Of a stretch of DNA of 64,000 nucleotides, positions 1-8,773 are shown piece by piece. A program made the translations under genes and the position numbers. Below the pieces are notes generated by a model. It was not told where the DNA came from. It saw only the letters and a list, made by a program, of their open reading frames with translations, and searched no databases. How positions within the stretch are numbered: the stretch's first letter is position 1; every line of letters begins with the position of its first letter. This stretch comes from Duncaniella muris (GTDB lineage Bacteria; Bacteroidota; Bacteroidia; Bacteroidales; Muribaculaceae): positions 1-64,000 of the forward strand of contig NZ_PUEC01000012.1 in the NCBI RefSeq assembly GCF_003024805.1, given 5' to 3'.

Positions 1-284
1 TGAAAAAAATAAGATTTTGATACCAGAATAACTCTTTGATATACAGACATGGAAAAATTACCCGATTCTCAATGAACCGGGTAAGGGAAGATATGCTATT
101 TATTTTAGGTTAAATGAAAGAGCCGTGATTTTCAGCGGGATTGACAAGGTGGATAATTAAAGCAATATGGCGGGATGGTGAATGTTTCGCACCTACGGCG
201 CTCTTGTTATTGTGGGGATGCTATGATACCACAGCTGCGGACTCCTCTGGAGCCCTTGCAGTGGCCTGGATTCGCCCCGCCGCT

Positions 285-475
285 ACGCGGCTCGCCTGGA
301 AAGTCCCGTTTCGGGAGGGCTTTGAGGTCCTGAGTTCCTCCAACCCCCACGCGGCTCGCCTGGAAAGTCCCGTTTCGGGAGGGCTTTGAGGTCCTGAGTT
401 CCTCCAACCCCACGCGGCTTGCCTGGAAAGTCCCGTTCCAATATGGCATGAAGGGCCTGAACTCCCCTGACTGCT
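285..475. repeat. Tandem repeat, 64-bp unit, 2 full copies plus 1 partial
   Basis: Unit 1 (285-348) and unit 2 (349-411) are almost identical and differ by one C in a C-run. Unit 3 starts at 412 and diverges after about 25 bases. Each unit carries an internal short palindrome (tcccgtttcggga). There are no unique spacers, so this is not a CRISPR array. Confidence 0.8.
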
Positions 476-516
476 ACGCGGCCAGACTTACCCGGCCCTC
501 TCAGCTGCGTTTTCCT

Positions 517-589
517 ATCATTGGTCTGTAATGGGCGGATTCATCATTGATCTATAATGGAGAGATGAACTGTCATTGATCTGTAATGG
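517..589. repeat. Three direct copies of a 17-base motif
   Basis: The motif tcattgatctgtaatgg occurs at 518-534 (one mismatch), 544-560 (one mismatch) and 573-589 (reference). Spacing is irregular at 9-12 bases. It could be a protein-binding cluster or the remains of a repeat end. Its function is unknown. Confidence 0.65.
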
Positions 590-882
590 TGGTGGGAGTC
601 CATCCCCGCCATCCCGAACACCGCGATTTTCCAGGCAAGCCGCGTAGCGGTCAGGAGAGTTCAGGCCACTGCAAGGGCTCCAGAGGAGTCCGCAGCTGTG
701 GTATCCCTAAAGCCATCTCCACCACCAAGAGCGCCGTAGGTGCGAAACTCATCGTCCATCTCAAATCATCGCAGCAAAAACATGTAGATGCGGAACAAGC
801 GGGATGACTGCGGGTGTGCGGGTGGCGATAAAGGACTATTAACCTATTTTATAGCAGGTTTTAACATTTTTGACGCGTTTTC

Positions 883-913
883 TTTGTTATTTCCGTAAAA
901 GGCCGTAATTTTG
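883..913 (+). promoter_or_regulatory. Bacteroidota-type promoter of the mutase gene
   Basis: The -33 element TTTG is at 883-886 and the -7 element TAATTTTG at 906-913, with a 19-base spacer. This fits the TTTG / TAnnTTTG consensus of the Bacteroidota primary sigma factor. Transcription would start near 920, leaving a leader of about 90 bases before the ATG at 1010. Confidence 0.7.
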
Positions 914-1009
914 CCTTATCACCATAGAAAAACTATCTGTCCGGCAAATGCGGCCTTTCCGCAGTGCCGCCAACATGAAAAATCATTTATACTTTCCCCT
1001 ATAATTAAT

Positions 1010-2761
1010 ATGGAAAACGAACAACTGCTTAAAGAAGTTACCGCCAAAGCCCAGGTATGGCTCGGTGACGGTTATGATGAAGAAACACGTCTGGAAGTAA
1101 AGCGCATGCTTGACGCAGATGACAAGACAGAACTTATCGAATCGTTCTACAAGGATCTGGAATTCGGCACCGGCGGTCTCCGCGGTATCATGGGAGCCGG
1201 TTCAAACAGAATGAATATCTACACCGTAGGCGCTGCCACCCAGGGCCTTGCAAACTATCTTAAAGAAGCTTTCAAGGATCTGCCCGAAATCAGCGTGGCC
1301 GTGGGCCATGACGTGCGCAACAATTCGCGCAAGTTTGCTGAAATCGTAGCCGATATCTTCTCGGCCAACGGCATCAAGGTTTATCTTTTCGACAGTTTCC
1401 GCCCCACCCCGGAACTTTCATTCGCCATCCGTCACTTCGGCTGCCAGAGCGGCGTGAACATCACCGCATCGCACAATCCGAAGATCTACAACGGCTACAA
1501 GGCTTACTGGGAAGACGGCGCACAGATCATCGCGCCGCATGATGTCAATATCATCGACCACGTGAACCGCATCAAGAGCGTCAAGGAAATCAAGTTCGAG
1601 GGCGACAAGTCCAAGATCCAGATCATCGGCGCCGATGTCGACAAGGTGTATCTCGACAAGATCAAGGGCCTTTCACTCAGCCCCGATGTGATCGAACGCC
1701 ACAAAGACCTGAAGATCGTCTACACTCCGATCCACGGCACCGGCGTTGAACTGATTCCCGCATCGCTCCGCAACTACGGCTTCACAAACATCATCCACGT
1801 TGACGAGCAGGACGTGCCCAGCGGAGATTTCCCCACCGTGGAATCGCCCAACCCCGAAGTACCCTCGGCTATGGCAATGGCTATCGCCAAGGCCAAGGAG
1901 GTCAACGCCGACATCGTCATGGCATCCGATCCTGACGCTGACCGCATCGGCTGCGTCATCCGCGACAACAGCGGTGAATATGTGCTGCTCAACGGCAACC
2001 AGATCGTGATGATTCTTCTCAACTACATCATCACCCGCAACAAGGAACTCGGTCTGCTCAAGGGCAATGAGTTTGCCGTGAAGACCATCGTGACCACCGA
2101 GACCATCAAGGCAATCTGCGAGGCCATGAACGTGCGCCTGTTTGACTGCTACACCGGCTTCAAGTGGATCGCAGCCGTGATGCGCGACAATGAAGACGTG
2201 CTCCGCTATCTCGGCGGCGGCGAAGAAAGCTACGGCTTCCTGGCTGAGACATTCTGCCGCGACAAGGACGCCGTGTCAGCTATCTCGCTCATGGCCGAGG
2301 CCTGCGCATGGGCCAAGGACAAGGGCATGGACTTCCAGGCCATGCTTGCCGACATCTATCTGAAGTATGGCTTCAGCCACGAAGTAGGTGTCTCTGTGGT
2401 ACGCCCCGGCAAGACCGGCGCCGAAGAGATCCAGGCCATGATGAAGAGCTTCCGCGAGAATCCGCCCAAGGCTCTCGCAGGTAGCCCCGTCAAGACTATC
2501 AAGGACTACGGCACACTCAACGTGACCGATGTGGAAAGCAACACTACCGAGAAACTCGATTTTCCCTGCACCTCAAACGTTCTCCAGTATTTCACTGAAG
2601 ACGGATCGAAGGTCTCTGTTCGCCCCTCAGGCACAGAGCCCAAGATCAAGTTCTACATGGAAGTCAAGGTTCCGATGGAAAAGATCGAGGACTATGACAA
2701 GTGCGGCAAACTCGCCGAGGAGAAGATCGAGGCACTCAAGAAGGATCTCGGCATCGCCTGA
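1010..2761 (+). CDS. Phosphoglucomutase/phosphomannomutase (phospho-sugar mutase)
   Basis: Cytosolic enzyme that interconverts hexose-1- and hexose-6-phosphates through a phosphoserine and a bis-phosphate intermediate, linking glycolysis to nucleotide-sugar synthesis. The 583-residue length fits the long PgcA/PGM2-like branch of the alpha-D-phosphohexomutase superfamily. The phosphoserine loop TASHNP has its serine at residue 154. The metal loop DPDADRIG, the sugar-binding GGEESYG and the phosphate-binding RPSGTEPK near the C-terminus all appear in order, so the enzyme looks complete. The reading frame is open upstream to 911, but the ATG at 1010 is preferred: it begins with the typical MENEQLL start, lies downstream of the predicted promoter, and the extra 33 residues look non-coding. 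A terminator follows. Confidence 0.93.
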   Translation: MENEQLLKEVTAKAQVWLGDGYDEETRLEVKRMLDADDKTELIESFYKDLEFGTGGLRGIMGAGSNRMNIYTVGAATQGLANYLKEAFKDLPEISVAVGHDVRNNSRKFAEIVADIFSANGIKVYLFDSFRPTPELSFAIRHFGCQSGVNITASHNPKIYNGYKAYWEDGAQIIAPHDVNIIDHVNRIKSVKEIKFEGDKSKIQIIGADVDKVYLDKIKGLSLSPDVIERHKDLKIVYTPIHGTGVELIPASLRNYGFTNIIHVDEQDVPSGDFPTVESPNPEVPSAMAMAIAKAKEVNADIVMASDPDADRIGCVIRDNSGEYVLLNGNQIVMILLNYIITRNKELGLLKGNEFAVKTIVTTETIKAICEAMNVRLFDCYTGFKWIAAVMRDNEDVLRYLGGGEESYGFLAETFCRDKDAVSAISLMAEACAWAKDKGMDFQAMLADIYLKYGFSHEVGVSVVRPGKTGAEEIQAMMKSFRENPPKALAGSPVKTIKDYGTLNVTDVESNTTEKLDFPCTSNVLQYFTEDGSKVSVRPSGTEPKIKFYMEVKVPMEKIEDYDKCGKLAEEKIEALKKDLGIA

Positions 2762-2803
2762 AACTGACCAGAGCAATCCCCTGCCTGCCCGGCAGGTAAT
2801 ATA

Positions 2804-2895
2804 GAGGGCACCTGATGTGGAGAGATCTGACGCGGACCGAAAACCTTGCAAGGCTTATATCCGTTATCTCTACATCAGGTGCTCTCTGTTTTTTC
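2804..2895 (+). terminator. Long-stem terminator
   Basis: Arms 2804-2824 and 2866-2887 are inverted with about two mismatches and enclose a loop of about 41 bases that contains its own small palindrome (ccttgcaagg). A T-run (2889-2895) follows. It would end the mutase transcript before the symporter gene. Confidence 0.7.
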
Positions 2896-2959
2896 TCCTC
2901 CTCTCCGACGCACCTTAAACACCATCCATCAACCTACAAACTCCTGATATAATCATCAT

Positions 2960-4408
2960 ATGGATCCTTCCTCAGGTTTCAGCACCGCTCTCCAGAACGC
3001 GGTCAACGCTGTCAGCGGTGTGCTCACCGACTATGTATTAGTTACAGTGCTGCTGATCGTGGCCGTGGTTTTCACAGTCAGGACCCGCGGCGTGCAGTTC
3101 AGAATGGCAGGCGAGATGCTGCATCTGCTTGTCAGATCAGGCAGGCGCGACAACGACCGCCGCCAAAACGACGCTCCTGCTCACGGCAACATCAGTTCAT
3201 TCCAGGCATTCGCGCTGTCGATAGCCTCACGCGTCGGCACCGGCAATCTTGCCGGCGTGGCTTCGGCGATAGCTCTCGGCGGACCGGGAGCGGTGTTCTG
3301 GATGTGGGTCATCGCCATACTCGGCGCCGCAAGCGCGTTTGTCGAGTCGACACTCGCCCAGCTTTTCAAGGTCAAGGGCGACAAGTCGTTCCGGGGCGGT
3401 CCGGCCTATTACATACTCAAGGGTCTGCACAAACGCTGGTGGGCGGTGACTTTCGCCGTGCTGATCACGCTGACTTTCGGCTTTGCGTTCAATTCAGTGC
3501 AGTCAAACACCATTTCAGATGCACTCAATGCCTCGTTTGCAATTCCTCGCGAGGCGACGGCCGGGGTTCTCTGCCTGCTGACTCTCGCCATTATCTGCGG
3601 CGGTGTGCAGCGCATCTCACGGGTGAGCGAGATAGTGGTGCCTGTGATGGCTATCGCATATATAGTGCTGGCTCTGGTGATCATAGCCATGAACATAGGC
3701 CGCTTTCCGGAGATCATGATGCTGATTGTCAGCAATGCTTTCGGGGCCGATGAGATTCTTGGCGGCTCGGTGGGCGCGGCAATGGTGATGGGCATAAAGC
3801 GCGGCTTGTTCAGCAACGAGGCCGGCGAGGGGTCAACTCCGAACGCCGCTGCGACCGCCTCGGTGAGCCATCCGGTGAAACAGGGGCTGATTCAGACTCT
3901 CGGTGTCTATACAGACACTCTGCTGGTGTGCACAGCCACGGCTTTCATCATACTCTGCAGCGGAATCTATACCGGAGGCCATGACGGAATAGTGCTGACC
4001 CAGCAGGCCATAGACGCCGGACTTGGCGGAGACCATCGTTTCGGCTCGATCTTCGTCAGTGTGGCCATCTTCTTCTTTGCCTTCACAAGCATAATAGCCA
4101 ACTATTACTACGGCGAGACCAACATCCGCTTTATACGCAACAGCGACCTTGCAGTCAGGATCTATCGCCTGCTGGTGGCAGCCATAGTCTATGCCGGGGC
4201 CGTGGTGTCACTTGACCTCGTCTGGGGTTTCGCCGATATCACTATGGCGCTCATGACTCTCTGTAACCTCGCGGCCATCATCATGCTCGGCAAATATGCC
4301 ATACGCCTGCTCAAAGACTATCAGGATCAGAAGCGAGAGGGCAAAGATCCGGTCTACAGGTCTTCGACAATACCCGAAATCGCCTCCGAGACGGAATGCT
4401 GGGAGTGA
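2960..4408 (+). CDS. Alanine/glycine:cation symporter (AGCS family)
   Basis: Inner-membrane sodium-coupled importer of alanine or glycine. The 482-residue protein is strongly hydrophobic with about ten or more membrane segments. It carries family-typical stretches: GTGNLAGVASAIALGGPGA followed by FWMW near residues 93-116, and GLFSNEAGEGSTPNAAA in the middle, a conserved AGCS signature. The start is the first ATG after the upstream terminator; the N-terminus (MDPSSGFSTALQNAV) leads into the first membrane helix. The C-terminal tail is short and charged. It appears to be a single-gene unit between two terminators. Substrate preference cannot be read from sequence. Confidence 0.9.
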   Translation: MDPSSGFSTALQNAVNAVSGVLTDYVLVTVLLIVAVVFTVRTRGVQFRMAGEMLHLLVRSGRRDNDRRQNDAPAHGNISSFQAFALSIASRVGTGNLAGVASAIALGGPGAVFWMWVIAILGAASAFVESTLAQLFKVKGDKSFRGGPAYYILKGLHKRWWAVTFAVLITLTFGFAFNSVQSNTISDALNASFAIPREATAGVLCLLTLAIICGGVQRISRVSEIVVPVMAIAYIVLALVIIAMNIGRFPEIMMLIVSNAFGADEILGGSVGAAMVMGIKRGLFSNEAGEGSTPNAAATASVSHPVKQGLIQTLGVYTDTLLVCTATAFIILCSGIYTGGHDGIVLTQQAIDAGLGGDHRFGSIFVSVAIFFFAFTSIIANYYYGETNIRFIRNSDLAVRIYRLLVAAIVYAGAVVSLDLVWGFADITMALMTLCNLAAIIMLGKYAIRLLKDYQDQKREGKDPVYRSSTIPEIASETECWE

Positions 4409-4443
4409 GACCACGCCTATTCCATTGACTTGTGAAGTTGAAA

Positions 4444-4499
4444 AAATATCATAGCCCTTGGCTCCTAACGGCATGCAGGAGCCAAGGGCTATGATATTT
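4444..4499. terminator. Bidirectional terminator between convergent genes
   Basis: A perfect 23-base inverted repeat (4444-4466 and 4477-4499) with a 10-base loop has A-runs on one side and T-runs on the other. It lies between the convergent symporter gene and prfB and would serve both strands. Confidence 0.88.
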
Positions 4500-4539
4500 T
4501 CGGTCCGGAGGCTTTCCGAGTGCCTCTCAGAGGTTGCTC

Positions 4540-5656
4540 TTATTCTTCGGTTCCGGCGAATTCCATGAGGTAGGCTTTGATGAAGGCATCGAGATCGCCG
4601 TCCATCACACCTCCCACGTCACTGGTCTGATAGTTGGTGCGGTGGTCTTTGACGCGACGGTCGTCGAAGACGTAGCTGCGGATCTGCGATCCCCATTCAA
4701 TCTTCATCTTTCCGGCTTCAATCTTGGCCTGCTCCTGGAGGCGGTGCTGGAGCTCTTTGTCATAGAGTATAGAGCGGAGCTGACGCATGGCGTTTTCCTT
4801 GTTCTTGGGCTGGTCACGCGTCTCGGTATTCTCGATGAGGATTTCTTCCTGCTCGCCGGTGTAGGGGTCGGTGAACTGGTAGCGCAGGCGCACACCTGAC
4901 TCCACCTTGTTGACGTTCTGACCGCCGGCACCTCCCGAACGGAATGTGTCCCATGAAAGCAGGGCGGGATCGACCTTGACTTCGATAGTGTCGTCGACAA
5001 GCGGGGTGACAAACACGGATGCGAATGAGGTCATGCGCTTGCCCTGGGCATTGTAAGGCGACACGCGCACCAGACGGTGGACGCCGTTCTCGCTCTTGAG
5101 ATAGCCGTAGGCGAAGTCGCCCTCAACGTTGATGGTGCATGACTTGATGCCGGCCTCGTCGCCTTCGAGAAGGTTGGCGATCGAAGTCTTGTAGCCGTGG
5201 TCCTCACACCAGCGGAGATACATGCGCATGAGCATCGAGGCCCAGTCCTGGCTTTCGGTACCGCCGGCACCGGAGTTGATCTTGAGCACTACTCCAAGCT
5301 TGTCTTCCTCGCGGCGGAGCATGTTGCGCAGTTCGAGATTCTCGATCTTGGTGATGGCTTCGGCATAGAGAGCGTCGATCTCCGATTCCTCTACAAGACC
5401 TTCCTTGAGAAAGTCCCATGCGATCTGGAGTTCGTTGACAATCTTGTCAATCTCTTCATAACCTACGATCCACGCCTGAAGATCCTTGATTTTTTTCATC
5501 TGTGCCTGGGCTTCCTTGGGATGCTCCCAGAAGTCGGGCACGTGTGTGCGGAGTTCTTCCTCCTCTACCTGGATTTTCTTGCTGTCGATGTCAAAGATAC
5601 CTCCTCAGCGCCAGCTTGCGCTCAAAAGTCTCTTTTAATTGTTCCTGAGTAATCAT
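4540..5656 (-). CDS. prfB: Peptide chain release factor 2, programmed +1 frameshift
   Basis: Recognises UGA and UAA stop codons and releases the nascent peptide. The gene is in two frames. The first 21 codons start at the ATG 5656-5654 (MITQEQLKE...) and run to an in-frame TGA at 5593-5591. The main frame, one base forward, begins at GAC 5592 and continues to 4540. Reading through the shift gives 371 residues, the usual RF2 length. The GGQ motif (RSGGAGGQ) falls at residues 244-246. The codon-recognition tripeptide position holds SPY (199-201) where E. coli RF2 has SPF. Starting at the ATG of the open frame (5541) would lose the N-terminal helix. The shift is autoregulatory: low RF2 leaves TGA unread and favours slippage. 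Confidence 0.95.
5590..5605 (-). promoter_or_regulatory. prfB: prfB programmed frameshift site
   Basis: On the minus strand an internal Shine-Dalgarno-like AGGAGG (5605-5600) is followed by TAT and then the slippery CTT-TGA-C (5596-5590). The ribosome slips from CTT to TTT, skipping one base, and enters the main frame at GAC. Spacing and bases match the classical prfB site (AGG-GGG-TAT-CTT-TGA-C in E. coli), with AGGAGG an even closer match to anti-SD. Confidence 0.95.
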
Positions 5657-5730
5657 ATTTTAATCAGTCGCTTGGTGAATATTTCGTTTATTTTTGGCGG
5701 AAAAAGCACTGCGGGGTGATTTTCCGGCTG

Positions 5731-5738
5731 CAAAGGTA
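5731..5738 (-). promoter_or_regulatory. -7 element upstream of prfB
   Basis: TACCTTTG on the minus strand matches TAnnTTTG. The -33 region is poor. It would give a leader of about 70 bases before the prfB ATG, so prfB probably has its own transcript although the permease gene lies only 133 bases upstream. Confidence 0.5.
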
Positions 5739-5789
5739 AGCATTATTTTCCACCTGCGAAAACGCCACGTGTAACGCAGGCGGGGCCGG

Positions 5790-6830
5790 TCAGCCGAAGA
5801 GGTTGAGCCGGTGGCGGTTGAGTATGACATAGAGGATGACAGGGACACCTATGACCGGGGTGATGGCGTTGATCGGAATTATGCCGCGCGAACCTGGCAT
5901 CACGCTCAGAAGCACGCATAGCAGTCCTAAGGCGGCTCCGGCAAGAGCCGTGGCGGGTATCAGTATCAGGTGACGGGAACTGCGGGTGAGCAGACGGGCC
6001 ACGTGGGGGACCACCATGCCGACAAAGGCTATAGGTCCGCAAAAGGCTGTGACAACCGCTGTCAGTACTCCTGACAGAATGAGGAGTCTGTTGCGCGAAC
6101 GGCGCACATCGACTCCGAGGTTGGCAGCATATGCATCGCCGAGGAGCATGGCATCAAGGGGCTTGACCATGAGCATGGAGAGCGCGATGAACACAAGCGC
6201 AAGCGGGGCAAACACCAGCAAACGCGGCTGCGAGACCCCCGAAAAAGATCCGAGTCCCCAGATAACGAACGAGTGGACTCCCTCCTGAGTGGCGAAGAAG
6301 TTCAGAAGCGAAACGGCCGAGGAGCTGAGATAGCCCACAAGGATTCCGACTATCAGAAGCATAACCGAGGAGTTGAGAATGCGTGAAAACAACAGCAGCA
6401 GCACCAACACGAGCATGGCTCCGGCTATGGCGGCAAGGACTATGCCAAGCGATTCACCAACGAAGCCGAGAGCTCCGCCGAAGGCAAGCATCACAATGGC
6501 CACCCCAAGGCTCGATCCGGTAGAGACTCCGAGTATCGAGGGCCCGGCAAGCGGATTGGCAAAAGTGGTCTGGAGCATCAGGCCGGCTATGGCGAGTGCC
6601 GAGCCGGAAAGCAGCGCCACTATGGCCGTGACAAGCCGTGAGCCGATTACTATCACTGCCCACGACTCTCTGGAAGGTTCTCCGCCGGTCAGCACCGTCA
6701 GCACTTCACTGGCAGGAATGCAGACTGAGCCGATGAATAGGCAGAGCACGAAGAGTGCGAGTGTCAGGAACAGCAGTCCCCAGAGCGAAATCCGCTCGCG
6801 GCGGGAGGAAAGCGCAGGCAGGCCGGTCAT
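5790..6830 (-). CDS. FecCD-family ABC transporter permease
   Basis: Inner-membrane permease of the iron-siderophore/heme/cobalamin importer class. The 346-residue protein has about ten membrane helices and family-typical segments: GSRLVTAIVALLSGSALAIAGLMLQ near residues 62-86, NPLAGPSILGVSTGSSLG after it, and the GPIAFVGMVVPHVAR signature (coupling region facing the ATPase) near residue 265. It starts 9 bases after the stop of the binding-protein gene, so the two are cotranscribed and should form one importer. No ATP-binding subunit follows; the next gene is prfB. The substrate (corrinoid, heme or ferric chelate) cannot be fixed from sequence. Confidence 0.9.
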   Translation of the reverse strand: MTGLPALSSRRERISLWGLLFLTLALFVLCLFIGSVCIPASEVLTVLTGGEPSRESWAVIVIGSRLVTAIVALLSGSALAIAGLMLQTTFANPLAGPSILGVSTGSSLGVAIVMLAFGGALGFVGESLGIVLAAIAGAMLVLVLLLLFSRILNSSVMLLIVGILVGYLSSSAVSLLNFFATQEGVHSFVIWGLGSFSGVSQPRLLVFAPLALVFIALSMLMVKPLDAMLLGDAYAANLGVDVRRSRNRLLILSGVLTAVVTAFCGPIAFVGMVVPHVARLLTRSSRHLILIPATALAGAALGLLCVLLSVMPGSRGIIPINAITPVIGVPVILYVILNRHRLNLFG

Positions 6831-6839
6831 GGTGCTATA

Positions 6840-8006
6840 TCATTTTTCTATACGTTGATAATACTGCGTCTTGTCCGTGCCGGCATAGTCAGGGCCAAGA
6901 AAAAGAAGGATGTATTCGCGCAGCAGTTTTTCAGGATGAAAGGGGAAGTCATCGAAGAGAGTCGACGTAGAGGTGTCGGCCACGTAGACATCGCCGTTTT
7001 CAAAAGCCTTGATCCTGGAGTTCAGGTCATAGGAACTTTTAAGTTCCGAGAGAGTGAGTTCCGGGCCGTAGTTGCGTATGAGCCATATGTCGGCGTCATG
7101 GGCTTTGTCAAAAACAGATGCGAAATCAAGCTGTATGGAACCTGCGTCAGGAGTGTCAGCCCAGGGATTCACACCTCCGGCATCGGTTATGATGCTCGAC
7201 ATGTAGCTGCGGCCTCCGGGCACAAACCACACGCCGTTGGTCAGCCGCTCGGTAATCACTTTGGGATGCGAGCTTGCGGAGGCGGCACGTGTGGCAAGGC
7301 GCGAATATTCCGCCGAGACTTCCTTATAGATGCTGTCGGCCTCATGGCGGCAACCGTAGAGTTCTCCGATAAGCTTTATCCACTCGGCACGCCCCAGGGG
7401 GGTTGATTCCATATAGTCGGCACACTCGATAATCGGTATGCCCAGACGTTCGATAAGTCCGTAGGATGAATTCTGATAAGGCGATGCGAGTATGGCATCA
7501 GGTCCGAGCACCGTGACTCTTTCAATGTCAGGCGACATCGAGGAGCCTACGTCCATCACCGCGCCGGATTTCAGCCCGGCTTTCACTTCAGCTACGGTGA
7601 AATAGCCTGCATCGGCCACACCCCTGACGGCATCAATGGCACCAAGGTCGCGGATGGCTCCGGCATGAACGCCTGAATAGACCAGCGAATTGCGCAAAGG
7701 AGTGCGCACCACCGTACCTTCGGGCAGTCCTTCGGGATTTCCGGCAGAGTCAGGCACAAGCACGTAGCGCTGAAGCAGGCGGGTGCTGTCCCACGGATTT
7801 TTAATGTCAGCCACTACATAACTTCCACAGTCGACCAGCGTCAGAAGATCAGCTCCAGCAGTAAGAGTGTCGCCTGACACTTCAGCCCCGGCAGAAGAGC
7901 CGGCACCGCTGCATGACGTCAGGATGGCGGCTGCGGCTGACAAAGCAAGAGAGAGAGACAAGAAACTCTTCACAATCAAGAAGGTGTTTAATAGGTTGTT
8001 TGACAA
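6840..8006 (-). CDS. ABC transporter substrate-binding lipoprotein (BtuF/FepB type)
   Basis: Periplasmic binding lipoprotein that delivers a metal chelate or corrinoid to the FecCD permease encoded next. The N-terminus is a lipoprotein signal with lipobox LTSC, followed by a serine/glycine/alanine-rich linker. The rest fits the TroA/helical-backbone fold: an N-lobe with LGPDAILASPYQNS and a C-lobe ending near the HPEKLLREYI segment. The frame opens with TTG at 8006, two bases after the truA stop, with GGGAGG about 13 bases upstream. A GTG at 7973 would give a more ordinary signal peptide (MKSFLSLSLALS...), so the start is uncertain. No ATG is available. It is part of the speA-truA operon. Confidence 0.85.
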   Translation of the reverse strand: MSNNLLNTFLIVKSFLSLSLALSAAAAILTSCSGAGSSAGAEVSGDTLTAGADLLTLVDCGSYVVADIKNPWDSTRLLQRYVLVPDSAGNPEGLPEGTVVRTPLRNSLVYSGVHAGAIRDLGAIDAVRGVADAGYFTVAEVKAGLKSGAVMDVGSSMSPDIERVTVLGPDAILASPYQNSSYGLIERLGIPIIECADYMESTPLGRAEWIKLIGELYGCRHEADSIYKEVSAEYSRLATRAASASSHPKVITERLTNGVWFVPGGRSYMSSIITDAGGVNPWADTPDAGSIQLDFASVFDKAHDADIWLIRNYGPELTLSELKSSYDLNSRIKAFENGDVYVADTSTSTLFDDFPFHPEKLLREYILLFLGPDYAGTDKTQYYQRIEK

Positions 8007-8008
8007 GA

Positions 8009-8740
8009 TCAGTATCTGACCTCCCAGAGAAACAGAGCCTCTCCGGGCATCGAGGTCCCGGCCGCACAGCGGTCGCGGCGGTCAATCACTTCACGGAACT
8101 GCCCGATGGTCATTTTACCGCGGCCCACGTCGACGAGAGTTCCCACTACGGCGCGGACCATGTTGCGCAGAAAGCGGTCGGCAGTAATGACGAAAACCCA
8201 TTCATGCTCGCCGAGCCTCTCCCATCTGGCATAGGTCACACGGCAGATGTTGGTCTTGACATCGGTATGAAGCTTTGAGAATGATGTGAAATCAGAGGTC
8301 TCAAGCAGTATTTCGGCCGCACGATTCATGGCATCGAAATCAAGCATGGCCGGGGCTTTCCAGCTCAGGGGGTAGAAAAACGGGGTCTTCTCAGTGACCG
8401 CATAATAGTGGTAAGTGCGGCTGACGGCATCGAAGCGCGCATGGCGGTCAGGCTCGACCTCATAGATTTTCTGCACGGCAATATCTTTGCCGACAACCGC
8501 ATTGAGCCTCCTGACAAGCTCTCCGGCATCGCCCAGAGGGGTGTCAAGATCAAAATGGGCCACCATCATGCGCGCGTTGACTCCGGCATCTGTGCGTCCG
8601 GCGCCGGTGATTTTCATTTCGCGGCGCAGGATCATCGACAGAGCGTCTTCGAGAACCGACTGGACTGTCACCTCGCCCGGCTGACACTGCCAGCCGTGGA
8701 AAGGCGCACCGCGGTAAGAGAGCTGCATGAAATATCTCAT
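8009..8740 (-). CDS. truA: tRNA pseudouridine(38-40) synthase
   Basis: Converts uridines 38-40 in the anticodon stem of several tRNAs to pseudouridine. The 243-residue length matches TruA. The N-terminal YRGAPFHGWQ and the catalytic loop GAGRTDAGVNA (nucleophilic Asp in RTDAG) are clear, as are the C-terminal FLRNMVRAVVGTLVDVGRG and the final FLWEV. It lies 33 bases downstream of speA and 2 bases upstream of the binding-protein gene on the same strand, so it probably sits in one transcript with them. Confidence 0.95.
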   Translation of the reverse strand: MRYFMQLSYRGAPFHGWQCQPGEVTVQSVLEDALSMILRREMKITGAGRTDAGVNARMMVAHFDLDTPLGDAGELVRRLNAVVGKDIAVQKIYEVEPDRHARFDAVSRTYHYYAVTEKTPFFYPLSWKAPAMLDFDAMNRAAEILLETSDFTSFSKLHTDVKTNICRVTYARWERLGEHEWVFVITADRFLRNMVRAVVGTLVDVGRGKMTIGQFREVIDRRDRCAAGTSMPGEALFLWEVRY

Positions 8741-8773
8741 AGGCTGAATCCGTATCGGCGCATCGGCGGGTTA

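Larger units (their letters stand above)
187..747. repeat. Interrupted inverted repeat, arms about 85 bp
   Basis: The left arm is about 187-270 and the right arm about 661-747, in opposite orientation. Within the arms 225-268 and 663-706 are exact reverse complements over 44 bases. A second fragment of the same family at about 456-483 resembles the reverse complement of about 633-660. The arrangement suggests several copies of one dispersed intergenic repeat that inserted or recombined in both orientations. Arm identity was read by eye. Confidence 0.8.
1..882. other. Gene-free stretch with repeats
   Basis: No convincing gene lies here. The few open frames (for example 141-389 on + and 207-449 on -) are short, sit inside repeated sequence and encode repeated low-complexity peptides. 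The region holds a large interrupted inverted repeat, a tandem unit of about 64 bases and three copies of a 17-base motif, listed separately. A weak hairpin (tacccg...cgggta, about 60-84) could be the end of an upstream transcript. I see no transposase fragment and no tRNA. Confidence 0.7.

Noticed and set aside
141-449. Small open frames on both strands in the repeat region
   Set aside because: They follow the repeats exactly (repeated peptide segments on both strands) and have no start context or similarity to known proteins.
285-475. CRISPR-like array
   Set aside because: The units are contiguous 63-64 base repeats without unique spacers, only two are complete, and there are no cas genes.
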